A DNA stretch of 64,000 nucleotides from Bradyrhizobium sp. 1. GTDB taxonomy: Bacteria > Pseudomonadota > Alphaproteobacteria > Rhizobiales > Xanthobacteraceae. The stretch lies in contig NZ_JADPJH010000011.1 in the NCBI RefSeq assembly GCF_023073315.1, positions 176,837-240,836 on the forward strand. Reading direction: 5' to 3'. The translations under genes were made by a program, and so were the position numbers. Under the pieces are notes generated by a model. The model searched no databases. It worked only from the letters and a program-made list of their open reading frames with translations, and had not been told where the DNA came from. This document shows positions 43,207-52,143 of the stretch, piece after piece (the stretch's first letter is position 1; each line of letters begins with the position of its first letter).

Positions 43207-44274
43207 TTACGGCGTCAGCACCGTGCGCCCAACCACCGCGCCCTGCTGCAATTGCACCAGCGCGTCATTGGCCTTGGCGAGTGGTGCCGTCGTCACCGGG
43301 ATCGGCGCGATGCTCTTGGTGCGCACGAGATCGAGCAGCTCCTGCGTCTCGCGCAGGTTGCCGACATAGCTGCCCTGGATCGTCACCGCCTTGATCGGGA
43401 TCAGCGGCAAGGCCCAGGTCGCGCCGCCGCCGAACAGGCCGACGATGACGAGCTTGCCGCCCTTGGCGAGGCAGTCGAAGCCGAGCTGCGTGGTCGCGGC
43501 ATTGCCGACGAGGTCGATCACGGCGCGGATCGGCCCGCCTGCCTTCTTGGCCAGTTGCTCCAGCGCATCCGGCGCCTTGGGATCGACGGTGGCGAGCGCA
43601 CCGGCCTTCTCGGCCGCTTCGCGCTTCCTGGCGTCGATGTCGAGCATGATCGCACCCTTGCCGCCCATTGCTTTCAGCAACGACAGCGCCATCAGGCCGA
43701 GGCCGCCGGCGCCGAACATCACGATCGGCGTGTCAAAATGCTGCTCGACCTTCTTCAGCGCGCTGTAGGTCGTGACACCCGAGCAGGCGTAGGGCGCGGT
43801 CGTCGCGGGGTCGAGCCCTTTCAGATTGAGCAGATAGCGCGGATGCGGCACCAGCATGTGGTCGGAATAGCCGCCGTCGCAATAGACCCCGAGCGAGCGC
43901 GGCGTCGCACACATGTTCTCGTCGCCGGCAAGACAAACAGCACATTTGCCGCAGCCGATCCAGGGATAGACCAGGCCGATATCGCCGAGCTTGAGATCGC
44001 CCTGGTCGGTCGGCTTCACGTCCGGCCCGAAGGCCGCAATCTCGCCGACAGTCTCGTGGCCCATCGTCAGCGGCAGATTGATGCCACGATCTTTCAGCGA
44101 CAGCGGCTTGCGGCCGTGGCCGAGATCGTAGCCGCCCTCCCAGATGTGGAGGTCGCTGTGGCAGACGCCGGCGGCCTTCACCTTGATCAGCACCTGCGTG
44201 CCCGATGGCTGCGGCGTGGCCTCGTCGAACTCCTGCAGCGGCGCCTTGAAATCGGCAACCTTGAAACTCTTCAT
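43207..44274 (-). CDS. Zinc-dependent alcohol dehydrogenase
   Basis: The 355-residue medium-chain dehydrogenase has the catalytic zinc site (AGVCHSDLHIWEGGY and GHETVGEI), a complete four-cysteine structural zinc loop (GCGKCAVCLAGDENMC) and the NAD(P) site MFGAGGLGLMALSLLKAMGG. The ATG at 44274 has GGGAGAA upstream; a start at 44394 would add 40 residues unlike the family. It is 70 bp downstream of the CoA-transferase gene on the same strand, a possible operon. It would interconvert an alcohol and an aldehyde of unknown identity. Confidence 0.92.
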   Translation of the reverse strand: MKSFKVADFKAPLQEFDEATPQPSGTQVLIKVKAAGVCHSDLHIWEGGYDLGHGRKPLSLKDRGINLPLTMGHETVGEIAAFGPDVKPTDQGDLKLGDIGLVYPWIGCGKCAVCLAGDENMCATPRSLGVYCDGGYSDHMLVPHPRYLLNLKGLDPATTAPYACSGVTTYSALKKVEQHFDTPIVMFGAGGLGLMALSLLKAMGGKGAIMLDIDARKREAAEKAGALATVDPKAPDALEQLAKKAGGPIRAVIDLVGNAATTQLGFDCLAKGGKLVIVGLFGGGATWALPLIPIKAVTIQGSYVGNLRETQELLDLVRTKSIAPIPVTTAPLAKANDALVQLQQGAVVGRTVLTP

Positions 44275-44344
44275 CGGCGTTCTCCCGGCATATTTCTTGT
44301 TGTCGCGCCACCATGCCACGGGCGGCGAGGCGAGACAAACCTGT

Positions 44345-45517
44345 CTAGTTGACGCCGGCGGACGATGGCAAGCCGATCTCGTCGCGCAGCGCATCGGTAT
44401 GCTCGCCGAGCACGGCCATCGTCCTGGCCGGCGTGGTGTCGGCGCCCGACATCCGGAACGGCAGATTGAGCACCTGGAACGCGCCGCCTCCGTCCTCCAC
44501 CGACGAGAGCGCCTGCCGATGTGCGAGCTGCGGATCGGCCAGCGCCTCGGATACGGTGCGATAGGCCGAGGCCGGCACGCCGGCCGCGCTCAGATCGACA
44601 ATGCATGCATCGGTCGAGAGCTGTTTCGACCAGGCCTCGACGCCGTCCATCATGTCGGCCCAATTCTCGCGGCGAGGCGCATAGCTGGAGAAGCGCGGAT
44701 CGGAAATCCATTCGGGGCGGCCGATCACACCCATCAGACATTGAAACGTCTTTTCGCTTGCGACCGTGATCATGACATAGCCGTTCGCAGTCTCGGTCGG
44801 GCCGAACATCGGGCGCGGCGGCGGCTTCACCGCGAATTGCGAGTTCTGCAACTCGATCACCGTCAGCGTCAGCATCGACTCCAGCATGGAGACGTCGATG
44901 TGCTGGCCAAGGCCAGTCACCGTGCGCTGGTACAGCGCCGACGCGATCGCGCCAAAGCCGTAGGTGCCGGTGACGACGTCGGCGTGATAGATGCCGCAAT
45001 AGTCCGGGCGGTTGCGGCCTGGCTGATAGGCGAGATGCGCCATGTCGTAGCCGGAGGCCGCATGGATCACCGGCGCATAGGCCGGCAGCTCGGCCGAGGG
45101 GCCGCTCTGGCCGTAGCCGGAGATCGAGCAGTAGATCAGCTTCGGGTTGACCGGGCGCAGGCTGTCGTAGTCCAGCCGCAGGCGGCGCATCACGCCGGGA
45201 CGAAAATTCTCGACCAGAATGTCCGCGGTCGCGACCAGCCGTCGCACCGCTTCCCTGCCGTCCTCGGATTTGAGGTCGAGCACCACGCTCTTCTTGCCGA
45301 CATTGAGCTGGCCGAACACGGTGCTGCAGCCCTTGCGCAGCGGCGGCCGGGTCCGCATCGTCTCGCCGCCGTCGGTCTCGATCTTGATGACCTCGGCGCC
45401 CATGTCGGCGAGCATCCGTGCGCAATGGGGGCCGGCGATGGTGGTCGAAAAATCCAGGACCCTCAGGCCCGCGAAGGCCTTTGGCGTCGTCCCCTCATGC
45501 TTATCTGCTAGCTGCAT
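44345..45517 (-). CDS. CaiB/BaiF family CoA-transferase
   Basis: The 390-residue protein is a family III CoA-transferase. The N-terminus GLRVLDFSTTIAGPHCARML and MGAEVIKIE are typical, and the catalytic Asp lies in YCGIYHADVVTG. It moves CoA between carboxylic acids in the cytoplasm, often in degradation of unusual acids. It precedes the zinc alcohol dehydrogenase on the same strand. The donor and acceptor acids are unknown. Confidence 0.92.
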   Translation of the reverse strand: MQLADKHEGTTPKAFAGLRVLDFSTTIAGPHCARMLADMGAEVIKIETDGGETMRTRPPLRKGCSTVFGQLNVGKKSVVLDLKSEDGREAVRRLVATADILVENFRPGVMRRLRLDYDSLRPVNPKLIYCSISGYGQSGPSAELPAYAPVIHAASGYDMAHLAYQPGRNRPDYCGIYHADVVTGTYGFGAIASALYQRTVTGLGQHIDVSMLESMLTLTVIELQNSQFAVKPPPRPMFGPTETANGYVMITVASEKTFQCLMGVIGRPEWISDPRFSSYAPRRENWADMMDGVEAWSKQLSTDACIVDLSAAGVPASAYRTVSEALADPQLAHRQALSSVEDGGGAFQVLNLPFRMSGADTTPARTMAVLGEHTDALRDEIGLPSSAGVN

Positions 45518-45722
45518 ACTTGCTGGCGTCCTTGTCGAGTCCTTGGGGTCCGTTAGGAACGATCAACGTTCTTTATTGTTGGTGCCTCGACCCTAGAGGG
45601 CGGCGGCTGAGTAGGAAAGTCTTTACCGAACGGACGCGTCGCGTGGGCAGGCTTGGGACTTCCGAGGTAACTGGACCCGTTCTTGCATAGCAGCAAGCGG
45701 GATCGGATGAGGGCAGCAGTTC

Positions 45723-47138
45723 TTGAGGGTCTTGTTCGTTACGACTGAGATGGACGACTTCGTCCGCGTCGGCGGACTTGCAGCCGTTTCCGCCGCGCTC
45801 CCGAGGGCCCTTCGCCCCTTCGCCGATATCCGGGTGATGCTGCCCGGCTACCGCGATATCATCGAGCAACTCACGCATATTCAGATCGTTGGCCGCTGTC
45901 CCGCGTTTGCGGAGATGCCGGCCTGCTCGCTCGGCCGGGCCGCGACCAAGGACGGCCTGCCGGTCTATGTGCTGTTGTGCTCACAACTCTACGACCGGCC
46001 CGGCAATCCCTATGGCGACGAGTCCGGGCGTGACTGGCCCGACAACGACATCCGTTTCGCACGCTTTGCTTCGGCAGCTGCTGAGCTTGCCATGGGCAAG
46101 CTGGACAAGAATTGGGCAGCAGACCTGGTTCACGCCAATGACTGGCAGGCCTCCCTGGTGCCGGCCTATCTCGCCTGGCGTGGCAGCAAGCTCCCCTCGA
46201 TTCTGACCATCCACAACCTCGCCTATCAGGGCCTCTTCCCAAAAGACTCGCTGCGGCGGATTGGCGTCCCCGAGAGCTCCTTCCACATCGACGGCGTCGA
46301 GTTCTACGACCAGCTCTCCTTCCTCAAGGCCGGGTTGGTTTACGCCTCGCACCTCACCACCGTCAGCGGCACCTATGCGCGAGAGATCACCACGGACGAA
46401 TTCGGCTGCGGTCTGGAAGGCCTGCTCCGCCTGCGCTCCGACGCCTCCGAGCTGACCGGCATCCTCAACGGCATCGACGAGAGCTGGGACCCGCGCTCCT
46501 GCGCCCAGCTCGCCCAGCAATTCGGCGCCGGCGACTGGGTCGGCAAGAAGGCCAATGCGGATTATGTCCGCAAGCAGTTCGGGCTTGCGGTGTCGCGCGG
46601 GCCGATATTCGGCATCGTCGCGCGGCTCGTGCACCAGAAGGGCATCGACCTCGTGCTGGCCGCGGCCGACGAGATCATCGATGCCGGCGGCCAGATCGTG
46701 GTCACCGGCTCCGGCGAGCCCGCGCTCGAACAGGCCTTGGTCGACGCCCATCGCCGCCGTCCCGACGCCATCGGCGTCACCATCGGCTTCAACGACGCCC
46801 AGGCCAGGCGCATCTTCGCCGGCAGCGACTTTACATTGATGCCGTCGCGCTTCGAGCCGTGCGGCCTCAGCCAGATGTATGCCCAGCGTTTTGGCTCGCT
46901 GCCGATCGGTCACCAGACCGGCGGCCTCGCCGAGACCATCACCGACGGCGAGACCGGATTCCTGTTCTCAAAGCCCTCGCACGAATCCTTCCTCGGCGGC
47001 GTCCGCCGCGCCTTCGAGGCCTTCATGGCGCAGGACCAGCTCGACACCATGCGCCGCAGCGCCATGGGACGGTCGTTCTCCTGGAGCATCTCGGCCGGCA
47101 GCTACAGCGCGCTGTATAGGAAGCTGGCGTCTGTGTGA
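45723..47138 (+). CDS. glgA: Glycogen synthase (GT5 family)
   Basis: The 471-residue protein transfers glucose from ADP-glucose to a growing glucan. The N-terminal nucleotide-sugar motif reads VRVGGLAAV instead of the usual KVGGL or KTGGL. The C-terminal lobe carries SRFEPCGLSQMYAQRFGSLP and TGGLAETI with the catalytic Glu. A TTG start at 45723 with GAGGG nine bases upstream gives the family-like start RVLFVTTEMDD; no ATG upstream fits. No other glycogen genes are near, so this is a solitary synthase. Confidence 0.9.
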   Translation: MRVLFVTTEMDDFVRVGGLAAVSAALPRALRPFADIRVMLPGYRDIIEQLTHIQIVGRCPAFAEMPACSLGRAATKDGLPVYVLLCSQLYDRPGNPYGDESGRDWPDNDIRFARFASAAAELAMGKLDKNWAADLVHANDWQASLVPAYLAWRGSKLPSILTIHNLAYQGLFPKDSLRRIGVPESSFHIDGVEFYDQLSFLKAGLVYASHLTTVSGTYAREITTDEFGCGLEGLLRLRSDASELTGILNGIDESWDPRSCAQLAQQFGAGDWVGKKANADYVRKQFGLAVSRGPIFGIVARLVHQKGIDLVLAAADEIIDAGGQIVVTGSGEPALEQALVDAHRRRPDAIGVTIGFNDAQARRIFAGSDFTLMPSRFEPCGLSQMYAQRFGSLPIGHQTGGLAETITDGETGFLFSKPSHESFLGGVRRAFEAFMAQDQLDTMRRSAMGRSFSWSISAGSYSALYRKLASV

Positions 47139-47162
47139 GGCCGGGACGCTCCCTCACACTCC

Positions 47163-47299
47163 TCTCGTGCCCCGGACGCAGCGCAGCGCTCTTGCGGTGC
47201 GCCGCTGAGCCGGGGCCCATGTCGCGCCGGAGTTCGTGGCCTATGGGTCCCGGCTCTACGCCGCAACGCTCACGCGTTGCGACTTGTCCGGGACACGAG
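47163..47299. repeat. Two-lobed palindromic repeat, family A copy 3
   Basis: It runs from CTCGTGCCCCGGACGCAGCG to TTGTCCGGGACACGAG, with inner arms GAGCCGGGGCCCA and TGGGTCCCGGCTC. It is in the same order as the copy at 9997. It sits between convergent glgA and the MpaB-like gene and could end both transcripts. Confidence 0.85.
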
Positions 47300-47307
47300 C
47301 GCGGAGC

Positions 47308-48255
47308 TCACCCGATTCCGCGCACGTCCATCTGCGGCCGGCCGATCCAGGCGCGGTTGAGACAGCGGGTCATCCAGTCGGGCTGCGGCTCGCCCCGTAG
47401 CCGCGCCTGCGCTTCCTGGTAGGGGCCGACATAACGCAACCGATCCGGCAATTTTGGATAGACGCGCCTGATCCATGTCAGCGCGTTGTCGGCGGATCTG
47501 GTGTCGCGCTCATCCAGCTCAAACCCAAATCCCGCGCGCAACGGCTCCGGCAGCAAGCGCGCCGTGAGCGCACGATACCATCGCGGCGGCCGCAGCCATG
47601 GACGCGCGCCACCAAAAATCTGCGCAGCGATCTCGCGCGCGGCCGGGCTGACGGTCAGCGTCTCCGACCGCGCCATCGCTGCGGTGTAGGCCGCGAAGCC
47701 GGCCCAGTCCGCCGGCAGATCGTCCCCCGTCAACCCGAACAACGCGCCAAACGTCCGGCTCTCGCTCCAGTAGCGCTCGCGGTCGTCCGCCGAGAGCGGC
47801 GGCAGGACCAGATCGTGCGCCATCAGCGCAGTCTCGACCAGCGTCGCATGAACCCACCGCAGCGACGGGATGTCGTTGGCGCAGTAGCGCGAGCCGGCTG
47901 CGAACGGACCGACCGTCTCCGGCATCTCGCCGACGATCATGCCGTGGCGCCGGTGCAGTTGCCGCGACGACAGCAAGGCACGGTCGAACGAGCCGAACAC
48001 CATGGCAAAGACAATGTCGAAGGTGCGATGGAAGCGGCCGATCGGATCGGCAAAGGTTTTTGAATGCTCGGCGATGGCAGCTGCGACCCAGGGATGCGCA
48101 AGTTGCAGCAGCAGCGCGCGGCCGGCGCCGAGGAAGATCACGGCCTCCCGGTCGATCCGCCAGGTGATCGTGTCAGGACCGAACACGCCGGGGACCGGTC
48201 CCGCCGCGTCGGCGCGGACCTTGTCGAGCGCCAATTCCAGATCGTTCGCGGACAC
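47308..48255 (-). CDS. Oxygenase MpaB family protein (DUF2236)
   Basis: The 315-residue protein matches the DUF2236/MpaB-Lcp group, b-type haem proteins that include rubber oxygenase and the mycophenolic-acid oxygenase MpaB. Conserved stretches are LLLQLAHPWVAAAIAEHS (with a candidate haem His), RFHRTFDIVFAMVFG and RWVHATLVETALMAH. No signal peptide is seen. The GTG at 48255 has AAGG upstream; a GTG at 48285 would add ten residues without a ribosome site. The substrate is unknown. Confidence 0.85.
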   Translation of the reverse strand: MSANDLELALDKVRADAAGPVPGVFGPDTITWRIDREAVIFLGAGRALLLQLAHPWVAAAIAEHSKTFADPIGRFHRTFDIVFAMVFGSFDRALLSSRQLHRRHGMIVGEMPETVGPFAAGSRYCANDIPSLRWVHATLVETALMAHDLVLPPLSADDRERYWSESRTFGALFGLTGDDLPADWAGFAAYTAAMARSETLTVSPAAREIAAQIFGGARPWLRPPRWYRALTARLLPEPLRAGFGFELDERDTRSADNALTWIRRVYPKLPDRLRYVGPYQEAQARLRGEPQPDWMTRCLNRAWIGRPQMDVRGIG

Positions 48256-48333
48256 CACTTGCAGGACCTTTCGACTGCGGACCACCTACGATCCGCAAGG
48301 CCTGTGGCAATTCGATGAACGGCGGATGCGGCC

Positions 48334-49476
48334 CTACTCCGCCGCCATCGGCATCTCGTCGATATGCTCGTGTAGCACCACGCCGGCGAGCGGATCGAAT
48401 TCGCCGATCCACGGTTTTCGCGCGAGCACCGACCTCGTGTGAGCATAGCCGGCATGCCAGCGCCGCGTGATCCCCGTCGGACTGAAGTCGATATCCTTGG
48501 TATGGGTCTCGCGGTCGAGCTGCGGCGCCAGCAGCCGCACGACGTGCATGCGAGTCGGACAGCCGTAACTGGTCAGCTCACGCACCGCCGGATCGTTGCG
48601 CTCGCTCTCGGGCAGACGCGCGGCGAGCTGGTTGATGACATGGCGGAGGCGATGGGCCTGCTGCTGGCGCACGATCTGGCTGGCGATGCGGCTGGAATAT
48701 TGCACGTCCTTCTGGCGGTTCAGGACCTCCGCCATCGTCGTCGGCTCGGCGCCGATGGGATTCCACAGATGCACCGAGAAGATCAGCGAATCCTTGCGCG
48801 GATTGTCGTCGAACACCGCTTCCGTCGGCGTGTTCGAGAGGATGCCACCGTCCCAATAGAGCTCGCCGTCGATGCGCACCGCGGGGAACGCCGGCGGCAA
48901 CGCGCCCGAGGCCATGACATGCTTCACCGTCAGCTCACCGTCGCGGCTGTCGAAATAGCGCATTTCGCTGGTGCCGACATGAGCCGCGCCGACCGTCAGG
49001 CGCGGCGCGCAGCGATTGGCCAGATCAAAATCGACGAGCTCGCGCAGCGTCGTCTCAAGCGGCGTGGTCGAGTAATAGCCGGCGTGATCGGACCCGAGCG
49101 GGAAGGACTCGCCTGCATGCGCCAGCGGATTGGGCTTGAAGAAGCCGGGAATGCCATTGGTCACGGTCGACCAATAGGCGAGCCTCTCGTTGAAGTCGGG
49201 AAGGGCGCCGCCCAGAGCCCAGACCGACTTCTGCTCCATCCGCTTCCAGAATTCCTTCAGGCGCGCGAGCCGGTGCTCCCTGGCGTTGCCGGCGATCAGG
49301 CTGGCATTGATAGCACCGATCGAGGTGCCGATGATCCAGTCCGGCTCGATGCCGGCCTCGTGGAGCGCCTGGTAGACGCCGGCCTGGTACGAGCCGAGCG
49401 CGCCGCCGCCCTGGAGCACGAGCACGACCTGACCCGGCAGGTCGATGCTCTTTCCGTTGTCCTGCATGCCGTTCAT
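48334..49476 (-). CDS. Patatin-like phospholipase
   Basis: The 380-residue protein is a patatin-fold acyl hydrolase. The oxyanion loop LQGGGALGSYQAGV is followed by GTSIGAINA with the nucleophile Ser52 and by YWDGGILSNTP with the catalytic Asp. The C-terminal third matches the DUF3734 extension often found in bacterial patatins. Some of these act on stored poly-hydroxyalkanoate surfaces or phospholipids. AGGAGC precedes the ATG at 49476. It is divergent from a LysR gene that may regulate it. Confidence 0.92.
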   Translation of the reverse strand: MNGMQDNGKSIDLPGQVVLVLQGGGALGSYQAGVYQALHEAGIEPDWIIGTSIGAINASLIAGNAREHRLARLKEFWKRMEQKSVWALGGALPDFNERLAYWSTVTNGIPGFFKPNPLAHAGESFPLGSDHAGYYSTTPLETTLRELVDFDLANRCAPRLTVGAAHVGTSEMRYFDSRDGELTVKHVMASGALPPAFPAVRIDGELYWDGGILSNTPTEAVFDDNPRKDSLIFSVHLWNPIGAEPTTMAEVLNRQKDVQYSSRIASQIVRQQQAHRLRHVINQLAARLPESERNDPAVRELTSYGCPTRMHVVRLLAPQLDRETHTKDIDFSPTGITRRWHAGYAHTRSVLARKPWIGEFDPLAGVVLHEHIDEMPMAAE

Positions 49477-49674
49477 GTCCCGCTCCTGTCCAGCAGATGG
49501 TTATCATTCGTCAGCCGTAGGGCTGTTGTTACGTCCTGCCGTTCTCGGCGATTGTCGCGCCTTTTGGAAATGCCGGCTGGCTTCCGAAACCATACGCACG
49601 CGCTATTGCGGCCAGCATATCATTCCCGGCGCCGATCGGTTAGATTTCCGGCCGATCTCGCCGGGAGCCGATCC

Positions 49675-50562
49675 ATGGAAATGCACCAGGTCCGCTATTT
49701 CCTCGCGGTCGCGCAGCTGTTGAATTTCACGCGCGCGGCTGAGGAGTGCAACGTCACGCAACCCTCGCTGACGCGCGCGATCAAGCAGCTCGAGGCCGAG
49801 CTCGGCGGCGATTTGTTCCGGCGCGAACGACCGGCCGCACAACTGACCGAGCTAGGCCAGCGCATGCATCCGCTGCTGAAGCAGTGTTATGAGGCAGCCG
49901 CCGGCGCCCGCACACTCGCTTCCTCGTTCAAGAGCGGCGATATCGGCGCGCTCCGCATCGCACTGACGCATTCGATCGATCTCGCGCTGCTCATCCCGCA
50001 TCTCAACGAGATCAGGCGGCAGTTCAACCGGCTCGAATTCCGCTTCCTGCGCGGCTCGAGGCGCGAGGTCGCCGAGTTCCTGAAAAAGGGCGAGGCCGAG
50101 CTCGGCATCGCCGCGGAGATCGACGAGGCCTGGGAGCGCCTCGACGTGTGGCCGCTGTTCACGGAAGGCTTCGATCTCGTCGTCAGCGACGGACATCGGC
50201 TGGCCGGTCGCAGCTCGATCGAATTGGATGATCTGCGCGCAGAGCAACTACTGAGCCGGACGTTCTGCGAACATTTTGGCCGCATCACCGCGAGCCTGCG
50301 CGAGCACGGCATCGACGTCGCACGTGGCCATGAAGTCTCCAGCGAGCACGATCTGATCGAGCTCGTCGAAGCCGACATCGGGATCGCCATGGTGCCACAC
50401 ACTTCCCCCGTGCCGGCAAGATTGACGCGCGCTGCGGTCACAGGGCTGGATGCCCGCCGCACCGTCAGCCTCTACGGCGTGGCCGGCCGGCAGCGCACAG
50501 CGGTCGCCAATGCCGTGATGCGGATGCTGCGCGGCGCGGATTGGCGGGAGATCGCTGGATAA
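49675..50562 (+). CDS. LysR family transcriptional regulator
   Basis: The 295-residue protein has the standard LysR length and layout. The winged helix reads YFLAVAQLLNFTRAAEECNV followed by TQPSLTRAIKQLEAELGG, and an effector-binding domain of two lobes follows. GGGAG nine bases before the ATG at 49675 sets the start; much longer open frames upstream are antisense to the patatin gene. It is divergent from the patatin gene with a 198-bp spacer. The effector is unknown. Confidence 0.92.
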   Translation: MEMHQVRYFLAVAQLLNFTRAAEECNVTQPSLTRAIKQLEAELGGDLFRRERPAAQLTELGQRMHPLLKQCYEAAAGARTLASSFKSGDIGALRIALTHSIDLALLIPHLNEIRRQFNRLEFRFLRGSRREVAEFLKKGEAELGIAAEIDEAWERLDVWPLFTEGFDLVVSDGHRLAGRSSIELDDLRAEQLLSRTFCEHFGRITASLREHGIDVARGHEVSSEHDLIELVEADIGIAMVPHTSPVPARLTRAAVTGLDARRTVSLYGVAGRQRTAVANAVMRMLRGADWREIAG

Positions 50563-50585
50563 TTCGAGAGCGCGCCGCGTAAAGC

Positions 50586-51302
50586 TCAGCGCTCCCGGCT
50601 CGCCGCCTCCAGCGCCGCGAGCAAATCGTCGATCTCCATGCGCTTGCGGAAATCCGGGTCGACGAAACGCGCCTTCACCAGTCCGTCGCGTCCGACCACG
50701 AACACGGCCGGGATCGGCAGCATCCAGCCGTCATTGCCATGAAACTTCGCCATGTCCTGATAAGACAGCAATTGCTGGATCTCGGTGCCGAGCCAGATCG
50801 CGAGATTGAGTGACAATGCGTAGCCATTGTCGAGATCGGTCAGGATCGGAAACGGCGCCTGCGCCTCGGCCTTGAGGTGTTCGGTAAATTGTTGGGTCTC
50901 GGGCATGATCGCGACGACCTGAGCGCCCATCGCCCTGAAACGTGCTTCGGCCTGGGTCACCGCCCGCATATTGAGCCGGCAATAGGGACACCAGTGCCCG
51001 CGGAAGAACATCACCGCGACGGGGCCCCGCTCCAGCAGCGAGGACAGCGCGACCAGCCGACCTGTCTCGTCGGGCAGCACGAAGGCCGGCATCGCCTCGC
51101 CCGGCACCGGCGCGTTGTCGCCGCCGCCGTTGTGGCCGAGCCGCTCCACCAGGCGGTCGACCGCCTCGCCATAGGCAGGAAAGATCTCACGTCCAGCCTC
51201 GGCATAGGCCCTGAGCTGGTCGTTCAATGTGCCGTCCATATCGCGGCAGCGCTGGAAGGCGAGCCTGAGACGTTCGGCATCGGCTGGCGAAAGTGCTGTC
51301 AT
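50586..51302 (-). CDS. AhpC/TSA-type peroxiredoxin-like protein
   Basis: The 238-residue protein has an N-terminal helical extension of about 65 residues and then a thioredoxin-fold peroxiredoxin domain with FFRGHWCPYCRLNM (Cys105 and Cys108). The CxxC pair differs from the single peroxidatic Cys of classic AhpC and resembles the PRX-like2 or BCP-like groups. It likely reduces peroxides or disulfides in the cytoplasm. CGGAGC six bases before the ATG at 51302 is preferred over a TTG at 51317. It is divergent from the cupin gene. Confidence 0.88.
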   Translation of the reverse strand: MTALSPADAERLRLAFQRCRDMDGTLNDQLRAYAEAGREIFPAYGEAVDRLVERLGHNGGGDNAPVPGEAMPAFVLPDETGRLVALSSLLERGPVAVMFFRGHWCPYCRLNMRAVTQAEARFRAMGAQVVAIMPETQQFTEHLKAEAQAPFPILTDLDNGYALSLNLAIWLGTEIQQLLSYQDMAKFHGNDGWMLPIPAVFVVGRDGLVKARFVDPDFRKRMEIDDLLAALEAASRER

Positions 51303-51392
51303 CTCCGGCTCCGGCAAGAGTTTGCATTATTTTTGCGTTCCGTCCCCCACGCAAGGGGCGATAACGATCCAACGCCCGATTCCGAGGCCGCG

Positions 51393-51481
51393 GAAATGCC
51401 GTCTCGCTTTCGGTTCGATAGCCGTCGCCTATCGCACCGCCATAGCATGGCGCTATCGCACCGAAAGCGAAACGGCATTTC
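51393..51481. repeat. Long imperfect inverted repeat between the peroxiredoxin and cupin genes
   Basis: Two 29-bp arms (51393-51421 and 51453-51481) pair with three mismatches, starting GAAATGCCGT and ending ACGGCATTTC. CTATCG/CGATAG-type sub-dyads fill the middle. It occupies most of the divergent promoter region. It may be a mobile palindrome or a joint regulatory site; no second copy was seen in this window. Confidence 0.75.
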
Positions 51482-51558
51482 AGAAGAGCCGCGGTCTCGA
51501 CGAAGCTCCTGCCATAGCCGGCAACCAGCGAGGTTACGGCCAACAGAGGAGATTTCCG

Positions 51559-52041
51559 ATGCTCACGCCTCACATATTGTCGCGCCTGATCGGGCCGGGC
51601 CTTGCCGTCGCCGGCGCACTGACGCTCTCGGCGCAGCCGGTTTTCGCCGGCGAATGCCCGGCCGACAAAATCAAGCCGAACGCGCAGCAGATGGTCGACT
51701 ATAAGCCGGTCGGCGTCACCGACACCACGCTGGGCGCGATCGACCTCGGCAAGCAGCCGGCGCATATCGAGGACCGCGAGCTGCGCTTCCGGAAGCTGAC
51801 GATCGAGCCCGGCGGCATCGTTCCCTGGCACAGCCATGACGACCGCCCCGCCCTGATCTTCGTGCAGCAGGGCGAGATCGTCGAATATGCCTCCAACTGC
51901 GTCGATCCGATCGTGCACAAGGCCGGCGACATCCGTCCCGAAGTGTTCGGCACCTCGCACTGGTGGAAGAATCTCGGCAAGGCGACGGTCATTCTTTATG
52001 TCGGCGATGTCCGCAAGGATCCCAACGACCATCACATGTGA
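51559..52041 (+). CDS. Secreted cupin-domain protein
   Basis: The 160-residue product has a signal peptide (MLTPHILSRLIGPGLAVAGA, ending VFAGE) and one cupin barrel with the metal motif PWHSHDDRPALIFVQQGEIVEY. It is periplasmic and probably binds a metal. AGAGGAG precedes the ATG at 51559. It is divergent from the peroxiredoxin-like gene across a large inverted repeat. No enzymatic role can be assigned. Confidence 0.88.
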   Translation: MLTPHILSRLIGPGLAVAGALTLSAQPVFAGECPADKIKPNAQQMVDYKPVGVTDTTLGAIDLGKQPAHIEDRELRFRKLTIEPGGIVPWHSHDDRPALIFVQQGEIVEYASNCVDPIVHKAGDIRPEVFGTSHWWKNLGKATVILYVGDVRKDPNDHHM

Positions 52042-52072
52042 CGGATGCGCTTGCCCCCGCGCGCGCGTCACC

Positions 52073-52124
52073 GGATGTGGCGCCCGTGATCCCCCATGCT
52101 GCCCGCATGCCGGGCGCCACATCC
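52073..52124 (+). terminator. Hairpin between the cupin and MFS genes
   Basis: GGATGTGGCGCCCG (52073-52086) pairs perfectly with CGGGCGCCACATCC (52111-52124), with CATGC/GCATG inside. It starts 31 bp after the cupin stop. It has no T-run beyond two bases, so it may act as a partial terminator or a repeat. Confidence 0.6.
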
Positions 52125-52143
52125 TTCATAGGACAAGCACGCC

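Noticed and set aside
48439..49674. Long N-terminal extension of the LysR gene at 49675
   Set aside because: The extension is antisense to the patatin gene; the LysR family start and a ribosome site lie at 49675.
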